Shown here: in pieces, positions 9,801 to 20,472 of the stretch
Layout: each line of letters begins with the position of its first letter
Numbering within the stretch: the stretch's first letter is position 1
Origin: Ochromonas danica
Taxonomy: Eukaryota > Sar > Chrysophyceae > Chromulinales > Chromulinaceae
Direction: 5' to 3'
NCBI GenBank assembly: GCA_015146655.1
Contig: VKHL01000002.1
Span: 434,001-498,000 of the forward strand
Length of the DNA: 64,000 bases
Translations under genes and position numbers: made by a program
Notes under the pieces: model-generated
What the model was told of the DNA's origin: nothing
Database searches by the model: none
What the model saw: the letters and a program-made list of their open reading frames with translations, nothing else

Positions 9801-10708
9801 TTAACTATCTCCAGCGGAAGCCTCAGCCTTCTTCTGTTCTCGCTCCACTTCAGCCTGGATATCGGTTAGAAGGACGCCCACCTCCGCATCTGACAAAGTG
9901 CGATGCACCAATTCGCCTAAAGCATTACGAGTCAGTGTGGACAACTCGATACGATCAGCACTAGGCGCAGTGCTATCCATAGTCTTCAATAAAATCTTGA
10001 TTGCAACACGCAGATTTTGTTCCAACGCATTGTTCTCGCTGTAGTCAGTCTTGAGAATGCTTTTACCAGCCTGATTGTTCTGGCCGATAACTGTGGCCTT
10101 CCAGCCAGAATAGTTACCGGATGGGTCAGTCTGGTAAAGTTGAAATCCGAAATGTGCATCGTACCCAGCGAAGAGAAAGGCAGTACCAAAAGGCCGTAAT
10201 CCTCCGTACTGAGTATAAGCCTGCTTATGGTTGCACACATGCTTGACAACCTGCTCCACAGGGATAGGCTCCTGGTAACGGTACATATACCTCTGGCAGC
10301 TGAGACGGGCATCATTGATTAAGATATTGGCATCCGCAGTCAAACCAGCCACGAGACAGACAACGTGGTTATCGATTGTGTAGGTCTTCTCGCTGGTCTT
10401 GGAAGGTGCCAAGAGCTTTGACACAACTTTTCTCTCTGCCGCCAACACAATTCCAGTCTCGCCCTGTAGAGCAATGCAGGTGCCGGCATTATTGATGGCT
10501 TCAATAGCATACTCTACCTGATGCAATCGTCCTATAATCAACCACCAAATTAACAGAACAGAAATCCAAAGTGAGAGGAAAATAAGGAAAATCAGAAAAT
10601 GGAAAGATGGAGAGGGGTGGAAGGAAATGAACGTCTATAAAGGAGGCTGGTGGCTGGCTCACCTTCAGGAGAGAAAGTGGTAGTTGACTGATCATAACGC
10701 CTCGACAT
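9801..10708 (-). CDS. PSMA4: 20S proteasome subunit alpha type-4
   Basis: One of the seven alpha-ring subunits of the 20S proteasome. Exons 10708-10663 and 10531-9801 are joined over a 131-bp intron and encode 258 residues. The N-terminus MSRRYDQSTTTFSPEGRLHQ is the proteasome alpha signature, and the split codon for Gly spans the intron. Alpha-4 features include YQEPIPVEQ, KQAYTQYGG, RPFG, and QTDPSGNYSGWKAT. The C-terminus is Lys/Glu-rich as in PSMA4. The start is set at the conserved MSRR, although the frame is also open for 72 more codons upstream to an ATG at 10924. A CTAGTCTAG motif at 10946 is upstream. Confidence 0.93.
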
Positions 10709-10945
10709 GGTGGATGATGACGGAAGGGTGACAGCGAGGGATCTGATGAGATTGAGATAAGAGAGAAGACTGAGTGCTTCTTGTCTCTGCAGGACAGACA
10801 ACTCTTGAGAGTTCTGCCCCTCCGGCCAAATGACCAGATCTCCAGAGACAAATTGCCAGAATTTGGCAGTCTGGTGCTTCTTGTTGTTGTCGCTTCTTGC
10901 GACAACGGAAGAGGTGAAATCCATTTTCTGTTGCTTTTGACTACT

Positions 10946-10960
10946 GGTCTAGTCTAGTAC
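10946..10960. promoter_or_regulatory. GGTCTAGTCTAGTAC motif
   Basis: This lies between the divergent genes PSMA4 (-) and the membrane-protein gene at 11007 (+). It shares the CTAGTCTAG core with 3338-3354. A regulatory role is inferred from recurrence in divergent intergenic spaces. Confidence 0.3.
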
Positions 10961-11006
10961 TCTGTCAGTACATCGTGTTATAGGATAAGAGCCGTCTTTA
11001 TTCTTC

Positions 11007-11583
11007 ATGTCGCTTTCCTCTCTTCCTTCATCCGTAGACAAGCAAACCCAGCACAAATTGAATGAAGTGCGAAAGGAGGTCTTCATGGGAGGTATGAAGG
11101 GCCTGGCGGTGGGTGCGGTTGCGGGATTTATGGGCGTCGTCCTCGTTCGTTTGATCCCTTCTTACAAGAAGAAGGTCACCATTACGCATGGCATCTTCGG
11201 AGTGATAGCCACCATGACTTTCGCCTCCTATATAGGGGCGGTCACCCACGGCACAAATGCCAACTCCCACATGATGCACTTCTTTCATCCCTCCGCTTCT
11301 CCGGCTGCTGTTAGCTCTAGTGATGTTAACGTGAGTAAGGCAGTGGAAGAGAAGGTGAGGTAGCCGACAGACTTGACTTGATATGACAGATCAGTTCCAA
11401 TCTCACTCTTTGCCTGACAAGCAGACGACTGCGGATTCTCCACCCCAAAAAAGATATGGTGATTTCATGGTGGAAAAGAATAAAGCGGTGGTAGAAGGTC
11501 ATGAAGAGGCTTTTGCTCGTCGAGCCGAGGCTATCAGAAAGGCTAAAACAGGGAAAGAGGTTGAGACTCAGCCGCGGTGGTGA
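11007..11583 (+). CDS. small two-helix membrane protein
   Basis: Exons 11007-11330 and 11395-11583 are joined over a 64-bp intron with a perfect GTGAGTAAG donor and an ATCAG acceptor, both in phase 0, giving 170 residues. Without splicing the frame stops at 11363, and a second frame would begin at 11383. The shared phase argues for one gene. Two Gly/Ala-rich hydrophobic segments lie at about 30-48 (GLAVGAVAGFMGVVLVRLIP) and 59-77, separated by a basic YKKK loop. The C-terminal part is charged helix (HEEAFARRAEAIRKAKTGKE). The layout is like small mitochondrial inner-membrane proteins, but I do not recognise the family. Confidence 0.6.
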
Positions 11584-12364
11584 GAAAAAGCAGCCTTTAT
11601 TTGATAAAGGAACCATATTTTGAGATGAATATTTGTGTTGAGTTAATATTGTAGATCGATCATGAAGTACTTGTTGGTGTGCACTGACTGTCATTGTATT
11701 TAAATGGAAGCACACATCATTTACTATTCCACCCGCCATGACCATCCAATGAATCACCTGACATCACCGCCCCTCTTTCACACAGTGAGAGCACCTCATG
11801 CAGTGTAAAGCTTGTATTCTGGTTCTCTCTGGGTTTATGGTCTTAAGAAAGTCTTGGTCTATTATAAGTAGTCTTGATCTGCTGTACATGATGATGACAA
11901 AATGGGGTAGTCTAGTGATATATAACACAGTAAGAAGAGCACCTTTACTGTCTTCTAGCGCCTTCATCTGATCTGCCAATCTCTTCTCATATAACAACAA
12001 ATCTCTGAAAGAAGACGAAACTCACGTTTGCAAATTACAATCAACAGAACAAAATCATAAAAATGAAAGCAAAGCATTATTACAGACGCTATGAGCTGTA
12101 CACGAAATTGCACAGGCGAAGCACAAGAGTTTACTTCTATTAAGCATTGTAGTCTAACATTCTGTCTGGTGTGTCAGCGTTTTGTTTCCAGTCCAGCGCA
12201 AAACAACAAGGATGACACACACGCCAATTGCAGTCTGTGAGGAGATGAAAAGTCTAGATTGATGATTTGTAAAGCCTATTCACCATACTAAAAAGGGGAT
12301 TTTCATCTTGTTAATCCTATGTCGCAATCATCAGAATTGCTCTTTGTTATTGTGATTGTTGTAA
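11584..12364. other. gene-poor stretch
   Basis: No gene can be supported. On the minus strand, 11940-12010 has an exon-like look (pyrimidine tract and CAG followed by an open Leu/Lys-rich stretch and a GGTGCTC donor-like end). I could not connect it to other coding sequence, so it may be part of an unresolved small gene. Confidence 0.4.
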
Positions 12365-13984
12365 GTGAGAAGCAATGAGTGTTATTTGGCACCAGGAGAT
12401 ATTCTTCACAGTGTTTATAGCGAGTGGTTGGGATGGAAGGATGTGTCACGGTTGGATGTAGCCTGTGTGGGCAAGAGTGATCGAGAAGTGTGGTTGACTT
12501 CTTTGACTGACCTTAAGATGTTCAATGCATTAGGCATTAATAGGGTTTCAGGTGGTAAATTGAGGTTTTACTACATTTGGCTGAAGAGTCGCAGGGTATT
12601 TTGTGTGGAAGATTTCCCTGTCAGTGTGAATGTCCTACAAGATCTTGTGGGAGGGTTAGACATGGAATCCTATTGTCCTGCTCTTCGCTCTATTATTATA
12701 AGTAGATGGTATGGTAATGAAAGCAACCCTGATGTTGATGAAGTGAAGGGTAATCTGTCTGACTTCTTGAGTCATTGTCATAGTCTACAGGGAGTGACAA
12801 TAGCGATGAGTGATGATAACAGATATTTTAATGTTGTGTTAGAAGTGTTGGTAGAGAAGTTGAGAGAGAATTCTCTCATCAAAATAGCTCTATGGCATGT
12901 CTTGAAAGGCCTTGAAAGTCAAGTGATGTTACAAACTCTTGTGACAAAGCATGCCTCCAGCTTAAGAGATCTGAATCTTAGTGCGATGAGAATGGATTTA
13001 CTCGTTTCCGTCCTCATTAAGAATAATATTCATCTGAGTGCGTTGTTTGTCTGTATTGATGATGATCCTTCTCAGATGACGGCTTCTTTGATATCCTATC
13101 TGTCATCAGCTGGAGACTTGTTAGAGAGCCTGAAGGTTAGGTGGGGGCATGGGTTGTACAACATTGATGATTTTATGGTCTCAGTGGCGACATTGTGTGC
13201 AAAGTTGACTTGCTTAGACTTTTATGGTGGTATAACATGTAGCATGCAGAATGTGTGTCTCCTCTATGAACAATGCCCTCATCTCCAGGATGTGACTGTT
13301 TATGGTGCTGTTGACACAAATAAAGAAAGTAGCTCAGTATCTATATGGGTGAAAGGCACCAATGAAGATTGGGCTGTTTGTTTATCTCATGTATTGGCAA
13401 GAAGTCAGTACAAGAAAGTGACATTAAGACTAGCAGAAGACTGCTATCATCCAGTGGACAATCTGAAGTCCTTACTCAAGCCATTCGAGATTCATGTAGA
13501 GACTAGTGAACCAGAGGCTGCATTGATCTCCTTACTACAGGATCTTCCCCGTTTGAACAGTTTATATCTGAGGCGTTTCTTTGGCAAATACTGTACTGAT
13601 GCTACATTGGCAGCCATCACACAGCATGCAAGGAGTCTGACAGAGTTGTTTATGGAGTATGATTTTATGGGCCTCAATAGTGATGGCTTCACGTTTTCGG
13701 ACAAGCAGATGAGTGAGTTGATTGAGACATGTCAGTTGCTTGAGAGATTAACAATGCCTTGTAATGGATTGGAGAGTCTTGTGGCAGTATCGAAGCACTC
13801 TAGTCTGAGATTTGTTAACTTCACTATGATTAAATCAGTTGCTGAAGAGACGTTGGATGGATTGCTGGTGGAGGAGAAGGTGAAATGGCCTTCTACTCTA
13901 AAAGATGGTTATATTAGATCATATCAACAAAACCTACTCTATAGTGTCAATAAAGAATCTCTTCACTGGACCAAACGTCGATGA
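12365..13984 (+). CDS. F-box/LRR-like protein, 5' end unresolved
   Basis: A 539-codon frame is open from 12365, directly after an in-frame TAA. Its first in-frame ATG is about 50 codons in, after the conserved-looking start, so the true start is probably in an unseen upstream exon or has been lost. The beginning (DILHSVYSEWLGWKDVSRLD) looks like a divergent F-box. Leucine-rich repeats follow: HASSLRDLNLSAMRMDLL, HARSLTELFMEYDFM, CQLLERLTMPCNGL. Such proteins would recruit substrates to SCF ubiquitin ligases; this role is inferred. Its TG-rich style and repeat-rich surroundings differ from neighbouring genes. It could be a member of an expanded family or a decayed copy. Confidence 0.5.
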   Translation: MRSNECYLAPGDILHSVYSEWLGWKDVSRLDVACVGKSDREVWLTSLTDLKMFNALGINRVSGGKLRFYYIWLKSRRVFCVEDFPVSVNVLQDLVGGLDMESYCPALRSIIISRWYGNESNPDVDEVKGNLSDFLSHCHSLQGVTIAMSDDNRYFNVVLEVLVEKLRENSLIKIALWHVLKGLESQVMLQTLVTKHASSLRDLNLSAMRMDLLVSVLIKNNIHLSALFVCIDDDPSQMTASLISYLSSAGDLLESLKVRWGHGLYNIDDFMVSVATLCAKLTCLDFYGGITCSMQNVCLLYEQCPHLQDVTVYGAVDTNKESSSVSIWVKGTNEDWAVCLSHVLARSQYKKVTLRLAEDCYHPVDNLKSLLKPFEIHVETSEPEAALISLLQDLPRLNSLYLRRFFGKYCTDATLAAITQHARSLTELFMEYDFMGLNSDGFTFSDKQMSELIETCQLLERLTMPCNGLESLVAVSKHSSLRFVNFTMIKSVAEETLDGLLVEEKVKWPSTLKDGYIRSYQQNLLYSVNKESLHWTKRR

Positions 13985-14027
13985 AAGTGATAAAAGTGTA
14001 TCTGAGTAGTCATCACATCCCTGCTAC

Positions 14028-14074
14028 CAGACCAGACCAGACTAGACTAGACTAGACTAGACTAGACTAGACTG
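14028..14074. repeat. (ACTAG)n pentanucleotide microsatellite
   Basis: About nine contiguous 5-bp units, the first copies ACCAG and the rest ACTAG. It lies just downstream of the F-box/LRR-like frame. Confidence 0.9.
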
Positions 14075-14481
14075 TGGACTAAACTGCTGTTCCTGCTACC
14101 TCTAATGTTGTACCGTTGTATTTCTGGAAATAACCATTTTGCAAGAAGGATCATGTTTGATTTATACGTATCTGAATCAACCGCTAAGATAATTGAACCA
14201 TTTTTATGAAATCTAACATTTAAAGTATCATAATATACTGTAAAAAAGAAACAATTTAGATATTTCTATTAGGATTGCCTTAGTTTAAATTCTTTTTGGG
14301 TGTGTTGAACCATCATTTAAAAGTATAGATTCAACTAATAGTATTGGTCTTTTACCAAATTGAATAATTTGAATAATTTGAATTTGATGTTATAGATATC
14401 GATATACAATAGCTAGACTAGGTGTTTTAGGATAGTTATCAGTTATCAGTTATTAGTTATCAGCTTGTTGGTGGCCTAGAC

Positions 14482-14503
14482 CCAGATCTAGATCTAGATC
14501 TGG
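14482..14503. promoter_or_regulatory. perfect 22-bp palindrome with CCAGATCTAG arms
   Basis: The sequence starting CCAGATCTAGA is its own reverse complement over 22 bases. It lies about 140 bp upstream of the possible small gene at 14641. It shares its core with 8166-8185 and 41420-41430. It may be a binding site for a dimeric factor; this is inference. Confidence 0.4.
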
Positions 14504-14640
14504 CTGCTTCTATCGGTTTCTCAACAGAGCAGTTGGAGTTCTGCCCATCCCATCCCAGAGGCATCTCAGCGGTTGCGCCGTTTGTTTATACTTGACCCAA
14601 GAGAAGATATTCTTCCTCTTATCTATCTTCCCCTGCTATC

Positions 14641-14934
14641 ATGAGCAGATCCTTCTCCTCTATTTCTTTAGATACGGGTGTAAATGACAAATATGATCCT
14701 ATCCTGATCGCTCATTTCCATCGTAACTCCTTCTCTTCCTTGACCACTTTATCTTCTTCTTCCTCTGATAAAATAACTACCAGAAAGGAAATTAAACGAC
14801 ATTACAATGGAAAAGAACTACGTAGTAGTAGTCCAACAGATCAATTATGTCATGTGAATCCGAAGGAGATTCTCTTCTCTCGCTATCGTTTGCTTCGCTC
14901 CACCTCTCTGGACTCGTATCAAGTAGATGGCTGA
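14641..14934 (+). CDS. possible small Ser-rich protein
   Basis: A 97-codon frame with its own ATG after a pyrimidine-rich leader. The product is Ser-rich at the start (SSLTTLSSSSSDK) and then basic (TRKEIKRHYNGKELR). No domain or homologue is recognised. The presence of a palindromic upstream motif like that near other starts is the only contextual support, so it may be spurious. Confidence 0.28.
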   Translation: MSRSFSSISLDTGVNDKYDPILIAHFHRNSFSSLTTLSSSSSDKITTRKEIKRHYNGKELRSSSPTDQLCHVNPKEILFSRYRLLRSTSLDSYQVDG

Positions 14935-15322
14935 TTGCTGTCCCCTTCTCGTGCTCTTTGTTTAATATCATCAACACTACTCTCTATGATCTTCATCACT
15001 GTTAACTGTTTGGTATGCGATTGTGTTTGTAAGCTTTTTCTTCTCTCTAGACTACCTCAGACTATCCGTGCGTTGCTTGCATCCTTGTGCTATTGTTCTG
15101 CTCACTGCCAGCACAGCTTCTCCTTTCTGTCTTCTATTTTAAATTGGTTTGTTTCTTGCTTTGTTGTATGTTGAAGTGGTTCTTCGCTTCCCTGTCCTCG
15201 GTCGAAGCTCTTGATGTCTAACTTAATTAAATCAATCACCATACCTTTTATCTATTAATGGTATCCAGGTTCTACTTTATCACAATAGCATAAGATGCCA
15301 TAGAATGTGATACAACCTTGCG
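14935..15322. other. convergent intergenic region
   Basis: Pyrimidine-rich sequence between the possible small gene (+) and the 3' end of the sterol glucosyltransferase (-). I see no gene, structured RNA or repeat. Confidence 0.5.
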
Positions 15323-18300
15323 CTAGGGTCGAAGGCATTGGAGGAGGAGGCAGAAGTCAACGAAGTGGATTGTTGGGCTGGGGTCCGTGGTATACGAAGA
15401 GGAGGAGGAAGAGATCAACCTGTGCTGGGTCAAAGAACGAAAAAGGGTTAAAATGACCGCCACTTGCTGTCTCTCGGAAAGGTTAGAGGAGCACGAGGAA
15501 AAGAATTGCTTCTGTAGGTCATCACGAGCAATGGACTCAAATGCCAGATGGAAAAAACGAGGTTCTGGCATCCATCTGCAGACATAACAGAATCAATTGA
15601 GTTACAGCAAGAAGCAAGGGGCGCGAATAAAACGAAAGAGCACAACTCCGACTACTCACCTGCTCAGTTCTCCATTTAGTCGTCGGAAAACTTTGGTTGC
15701 ATCTTGAGCTTGTTTGAAAGCTGCTAACAGCATTTCTTTCCCTTTTATCTGTCCTTCTACTGCTTGATTTTCCTGTTTGGGTACGAAAAGAGGTACCTTT
15801 TGTTTTGGAGAGACCAACACATCTGAAATAGAGGTTACTTTTTCCCGTGACGCCTCTTGTTTCGTTGGTTTTGTCTCGATGCCATTCGAATAACGTAAAT
15901 AAAAGGAGCCTAGTAGAGGGCTTTCTGCTATTTTTTCAATCGAATCAGTAGTTCGTAGTGGTGGCTCTTGTTTGGTTGGTGCAAGAAGACCCAGAGTGTC
16001 TGTTTCTTTCGGAGCGTCCAGTGAAGCAAAGGCGAAGGCGAAATTCGGTGAAGGCTCCCGTTCTTCTCTCTCCGGAACTGCTGCGCAATCCTTTTCAAAG
16101 CCATCATCCCATGTGGGAACATGATTATTGCGATCTCCTCCAGATATCTCATCATCCACTAGAGTAGGGGCAGTTGGACTGAGCAGACTGGGATAAACAT
16201 CGCCATCAAAGCCATTCCAGAATGTCAGTTCGTGTTGCTGAGCAGCAAACGTTTGATAAGCTTCCTCTGTCACGCTTGGAAATACAAAGGGAGCAGATTG
16301 CTCCACGATCTCTTGATCTCCCTCCTGCCTAACTTCCTCCTTCTCACGCGAAGAATTAGATAGGTGACCTTCCACAAAGGGACTACTGTGTGGAGTGCTC
16401 ATTGCTCTTATATTCATTCGCAAGACACGAATAGCTTTCACCTCGTCTGATTGCGCTGATGATTGAAGAGAATGTGTGCTATTCAATTCATCAATTCCTC
16501 TCGCTTTTCGCATTGAAGAATAGACTTTATTACTGCTTCCATCAGCCACATTATGAAAAGGCGAATCATTGCTTGCTTGATTAAGGAGTCTGTGTTTTGT
16601 GGCTTGATTGCTACGCCCCAGAGGAAGTCGCTGCTGTTGTGCCCGCAATCCTTCCAGTAATCGCCTGTAAAAGAGATTTCCTCCATCAATCTGCCTTGCG
16701 AGGAGCTTTTGTACGCCCGAAGCAAAAGCGGTGGTCCCTCCCAGGAGACCATTTGCACAAAGTTCTTGAAGAGGATCAGCGGTTACATCCACTAAACCCT
16801 CCAGAACCTCATGTACCACACCTCCCACTCCCAGCATAAGGCCCTCCGCAGCACTGGTTGCTTCATGCAGGGTGTAATTCATATACACACACGGGATGCA
16901 GCTGTGACCTTGTATATGTTCTTCGGCCAACTCGTGTAACTCACAGAAAGTCTTTAAACTCATCTTCAGGCGGCATTGTTCGCAGTAAACTTGAGCTAAT
17001 TCTGGTTGTAACACTTCATCTTTATCAAGTGGCTGAAACAGAGAAACATCGCACAGCATATTCTGAAGAGGAAGATGACGATAGAAGGCATCAACAGCAC
17101 CTTGAACTCCATCTTCTTTCAACAGCACTTCTTGTATTGTAGTGCAGGCTTTTCGAATATCTTCATTGAAGAGTAATTGCTCCATACTATTAACCACAAT
17201 ATCCAAATTTAAACTTTGCACGGAGTATGGCTTGACTCCCAGGCCTCGACTGTGCACCTGCTCTCCCCAAAAGAACTGATCACCAAAAAATGGGCAAATC
17301 CAAGTTGGCAAGCCACAGCGCAAACCCATAGCCGTTGTTCCTGCTCCGCCGTGATGAACCACGGCATTTACCTGTCCAAATAGCCAATCGTGTGGGCAAG
17401 GTCCCATGAAGAGCGCATCTTTCAGAGCAGACCATCTCTGAATGGACGAAGATGCACTCTCACTATCCACTCTAAATGTCTCACTGTCATTATTGGTCGA
17501 ATTGCAGCTGTTAATATCCACTTCTGTCCAATCGTGAAGCTCCTCTTTCACCTCCGTAGCGGAAACACTGTTTTGCAAATTATCTCCGGCCTAGTTACAA
17601 ACAGGATGAAAAATGCTACCACAGGCATGGCAAAATAGAGAAACGAGCTAACATTCATTACCATTGATAACTTGGGAGCAAACGACAGAGCATCGAGCAG
17701 CCAGCTTCCCAGAGATGCCCCATTTGCTTGCTTTGCGCTCTGGGACTCTGAAATATCAACGTTTTTGGTGACAGGAGACGGAAAGATCAAGCTACGCGAG
17801 CTATTAAATTCCTCCGTTTCCAGCACAACTTGAGCGCGCTGCTGAGCCTTATTGGCAATGCTCAAAAATTGCTCAGGATCAAGATTACTCCAACCAATCT
17901 GGACAATTATTCGAACATTTAAGAGAGCTGCTGCTTCAAGGAAGAGCTCTATCACACCTTCCATATCACGGAGCACCATGCTACCAAACCCCACATAAAC
18001 TATCGGTTTGCAAGAAGATGACAAAAACTTTTCTACTTCAGGAGAAGGCGTAAATGGTTGCTCAACAACCGACTGGCCTGTTTTCTGTTGCGCTGATATT
18101 GAATGCCGAGGGAAAAAAGTCCCCACGACATCCACATAACTAGGCCAATCTTTCGGCTTTGGAGCGAGGGAAGGGGACCACATTTTAACGAAGGGAACTT
18201 GGTGATAGTTCAGAATATTCCACCCGCTTTGACCGACTCGAATAGGCTCGAGCCCAAGCACATTTTTACGAAATTCGTTTGTTTCACGCTCAATAGAGAG

Positions 18301-19986
18301 CCAAAGAAGGCGGTCAACCACCTGCATAAAAACGTGGTTATGGTAACGCCAAGTTAAAAACTAGATTAAACCTTACTTGATAGGATAAATAGTTCTCGCT
18401 ACACCAGCCTTGTGAGTAGCTTAGGCAAGAGAGTGGATGAGGAAACGCTTTAGTAGGAGTCCAAGGCTATTAAAACAAAGAATTACAAACTAGGAAGAGG
18501 GTAGTCGGAACACTAAAACAAATCAAACCTGAGGAAACATGAGATGCAAAGGCACGCCAAGCGCTTCTGCACAATGGATGTGTCCATATGTTACAGGGTT
18601 AGATATGATGGCATCCGGAGCAAAAATTCTATAAATAGTGGCAAATCAGTCAATCGCGCACAATCGAAAGATAAGCATTGCAAATAACTACCTGCTCTCA
18701 GGCCTACAAGGATCAGGCTTGGTACAAGCATCCCAACAGGAATACAGAATGTCCAGCATCATGCCCCGATACTTGGGTGTCTATAATTCATGAATCAAAA
18801 TTAGGGGTACAGATGTATTACATCAAACGATTAGCAGCATTATTGTCACCTCCTTGATCAATTCAGGAGATGTAGGTATGATACATCCTTGAGTCTTAAC
18901 CATGAATTCACTGAGTACCACTGGATCACCAGCCAAAGGATAGTAGTCCAAGCCCTGACATGTGACAAAACTACGAAATGATTCATGAGTAGCGAGTCTG
19001 ACTTGATGTCCATGAGAGCGAAATACGAGTGCTAACTCAACAAAAGGCTGAATATCCCCTCTAGATTTATCATAATCGAGCACCCAAGGATTTGAGGTTT
19101 AGGTAAATAGACGTAGGCAAGGGTGTGAAAGGATATACTATACCTGGTGCCAACCGCTAGAATCAGAATGTTCAGACTGGGAATACGTATCTTCATATTA
19201 TCATATCTATATACAGCATGCTGCATCTTTGTAAGATCAGGATCTTCTTCATGCGTTTTGTCGAACGAGCAACTGCTCAAGGACAAGTCACTCTGAGAGA
19301 GCAGCAACGACTCGCCGCCGCCACCGCCTAACAATCCCGCAGGAGTCCGATCTTCGTCATTCCAAAAATACTGTCCGGATTGAGGTTGATCTTCCTTTTG
19401 TTCAATAATCTGAGAGGCAATGGGATGAAGTGAAACTATCAAGAATAGGAACAAAATGAAGTGTTTTACCTCTGTCTGTTCTTTTTCCAAAAGGAAATCC
19501 ATGAGAGCGAGCAGCAACTGTTTTGAGTTCTTATCAAGCTCATCAGAATATTTCTTTATGATATTCAAGAGTTCCTAGACAGTTATCCAGTGTTATCGAC
19601 GAAAAGTAATGTGGCCATAACCAAACACGGCTAACCTTTTCCCACAACAAGAATCGTTCTTTCGTTTCAAATCTCATAACTATCTCTTTGGGGCATTTTT
19701 CATCGTCATCGTAATATTTCAACCAAAGCCAATGGTAAGTATCACCGGCGTATTCATGCCTGCCCACTGAGAGAGCAAGAGACTGAAGCACCACCACCAC
19801 AACTGTTCCTTCAGCACTTTTGATAGTAAGAACAGCCTGATTTCGATCCAAAATAAACTCTCTCTTCTTCCAAGCAGCAAAATGCCTGGTCATGGATCGC
19901 AAAGAGATCTTCCTAGAAAGAACCCATTCACTTAGCAGAGAGTCACTGCTTTCTCTCGACAAGGAATGCGCGCCTTCATTCATCAT
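15323..19986 (-). CDS. sterol 3-beta-glucosyltransferase with N-terminal PH domain (UGT80/ATG26-like)
   Basis: Transfers glucose from UDP-glucose to sterols at membranes. Ten exons: 19986-19636, 19574-19470, 19409-19144, 19060-18850, 18780-18692, 18628-18529, 18466-18377, 18321-17662, 17590-15660, 15575-15323. All introns are GT-AG (55-84 bp), and the exon sum (4056 nt) is an exact multiple of three, giving 1351 residues. The PH domain covers about 25-117 ([10 protein letters not shown] ... [11 protein letters not shown]). The glycosyltransferase begins near 236 (ILAVGTRGDIQPF), continues with [21 protein letters not shown] and YVGFGSM, and has the donor-binding box CPHDWLFGQ...[10 protein letters not shown] near 690-705. 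A long tail of about 600 residues includes a Gly-rich helix region. The start at 19986 is the first ATG, but an acceptor-like CAG at 20011 hints at another exon. Confidence 0.85.
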
Positions 19987-20472
19987 AGCTAGCTTTCCAC
20001 TTGAGTTAACCTGTAATTGCGAGCACAAAGAGGAGGTAAGTTAGGGACTAAGAAAGGGATGGGATGACATTGAGAGAGAGACAGGAATTTAGAACACAGG
20101 TCTAACTTTAGTCGAATAAGCTAATTTTCTTTTCAAATTGTTGAGATATTAACGTTTGTCTCACCTAATCAATTAATATAGATTGATGCCAATGGAAAGG
20201 AAGTGAGTTAATCATCAAATTCAACCAGTTTTCCCAATTTAATTCTTCATGTGAGAGACGGCGAGGGCAAGGCTTGAGCTGACGGAAACAGCAGCAAACA
20301 TAACACTCCCGCGCATGGTAGTAACAAAGGGTTCTGGACGTGAATCGATGGATTCCAGCTTAAATCCTTCGTGGATTCCATTTAAATCGTTGACCAGCAG
20401 ACCTTCCCAGATCAGATTTCGTGGTATCATGTGGTAACATCGCACGAATAACCTATTTACGAGGTGGTTAGA
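19987..20472. other. divergent intergenic space with a small open frame
   Basis: This is the space between the sterol glucosyltransferase (-) and the methionine-synthase-like gene (+). A minus-strand frame at 20445-20239 (68 codons, own ATG, hydrophobic C-terminal half MFAAVSVSSSLALAVS) might be a small gene or an upstream exon of the glucosyltransferase. Nothing in it is recognisable. Confidence 0.35.

Larger units (their letters stand above)
13985..14640. other. AT-rich intergenic region with simple repeats
   Basis: No gene is seen. It holds an ACCAG/ACTAG array (14028-14074), short reiterations such as AGTTATC around 14430-14462, and a perfect 22-bp palindrome at 14482-14503. Confidence 0.6.

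Noticed and set aside
11383-11583. Separate 66-residue gene behind the membrane-protein gene
   Set aside because: A perfect GTGAGTAAG donor at 11331 and a CAG acceptor at 11394, both phase 0, make it the second exon of the gene starting at 11007.
11764-12000. 78-codon minus-strand frame
   Set aside because: Part of it looks exon-like, but I could not link it to other coding sequence, and most of it is probably intron or spacer.
17591-17661. A hydrophobic, membrane-like segment in the middle of the sterol glucosyltransferase
   Set aside because: It is read only if a 71-bp GT-AG intron (GTAATG ... ACTAG) is translated. Splicing it out joins the frames in phase 0 and gives the exact multiple of three for the whole gene.
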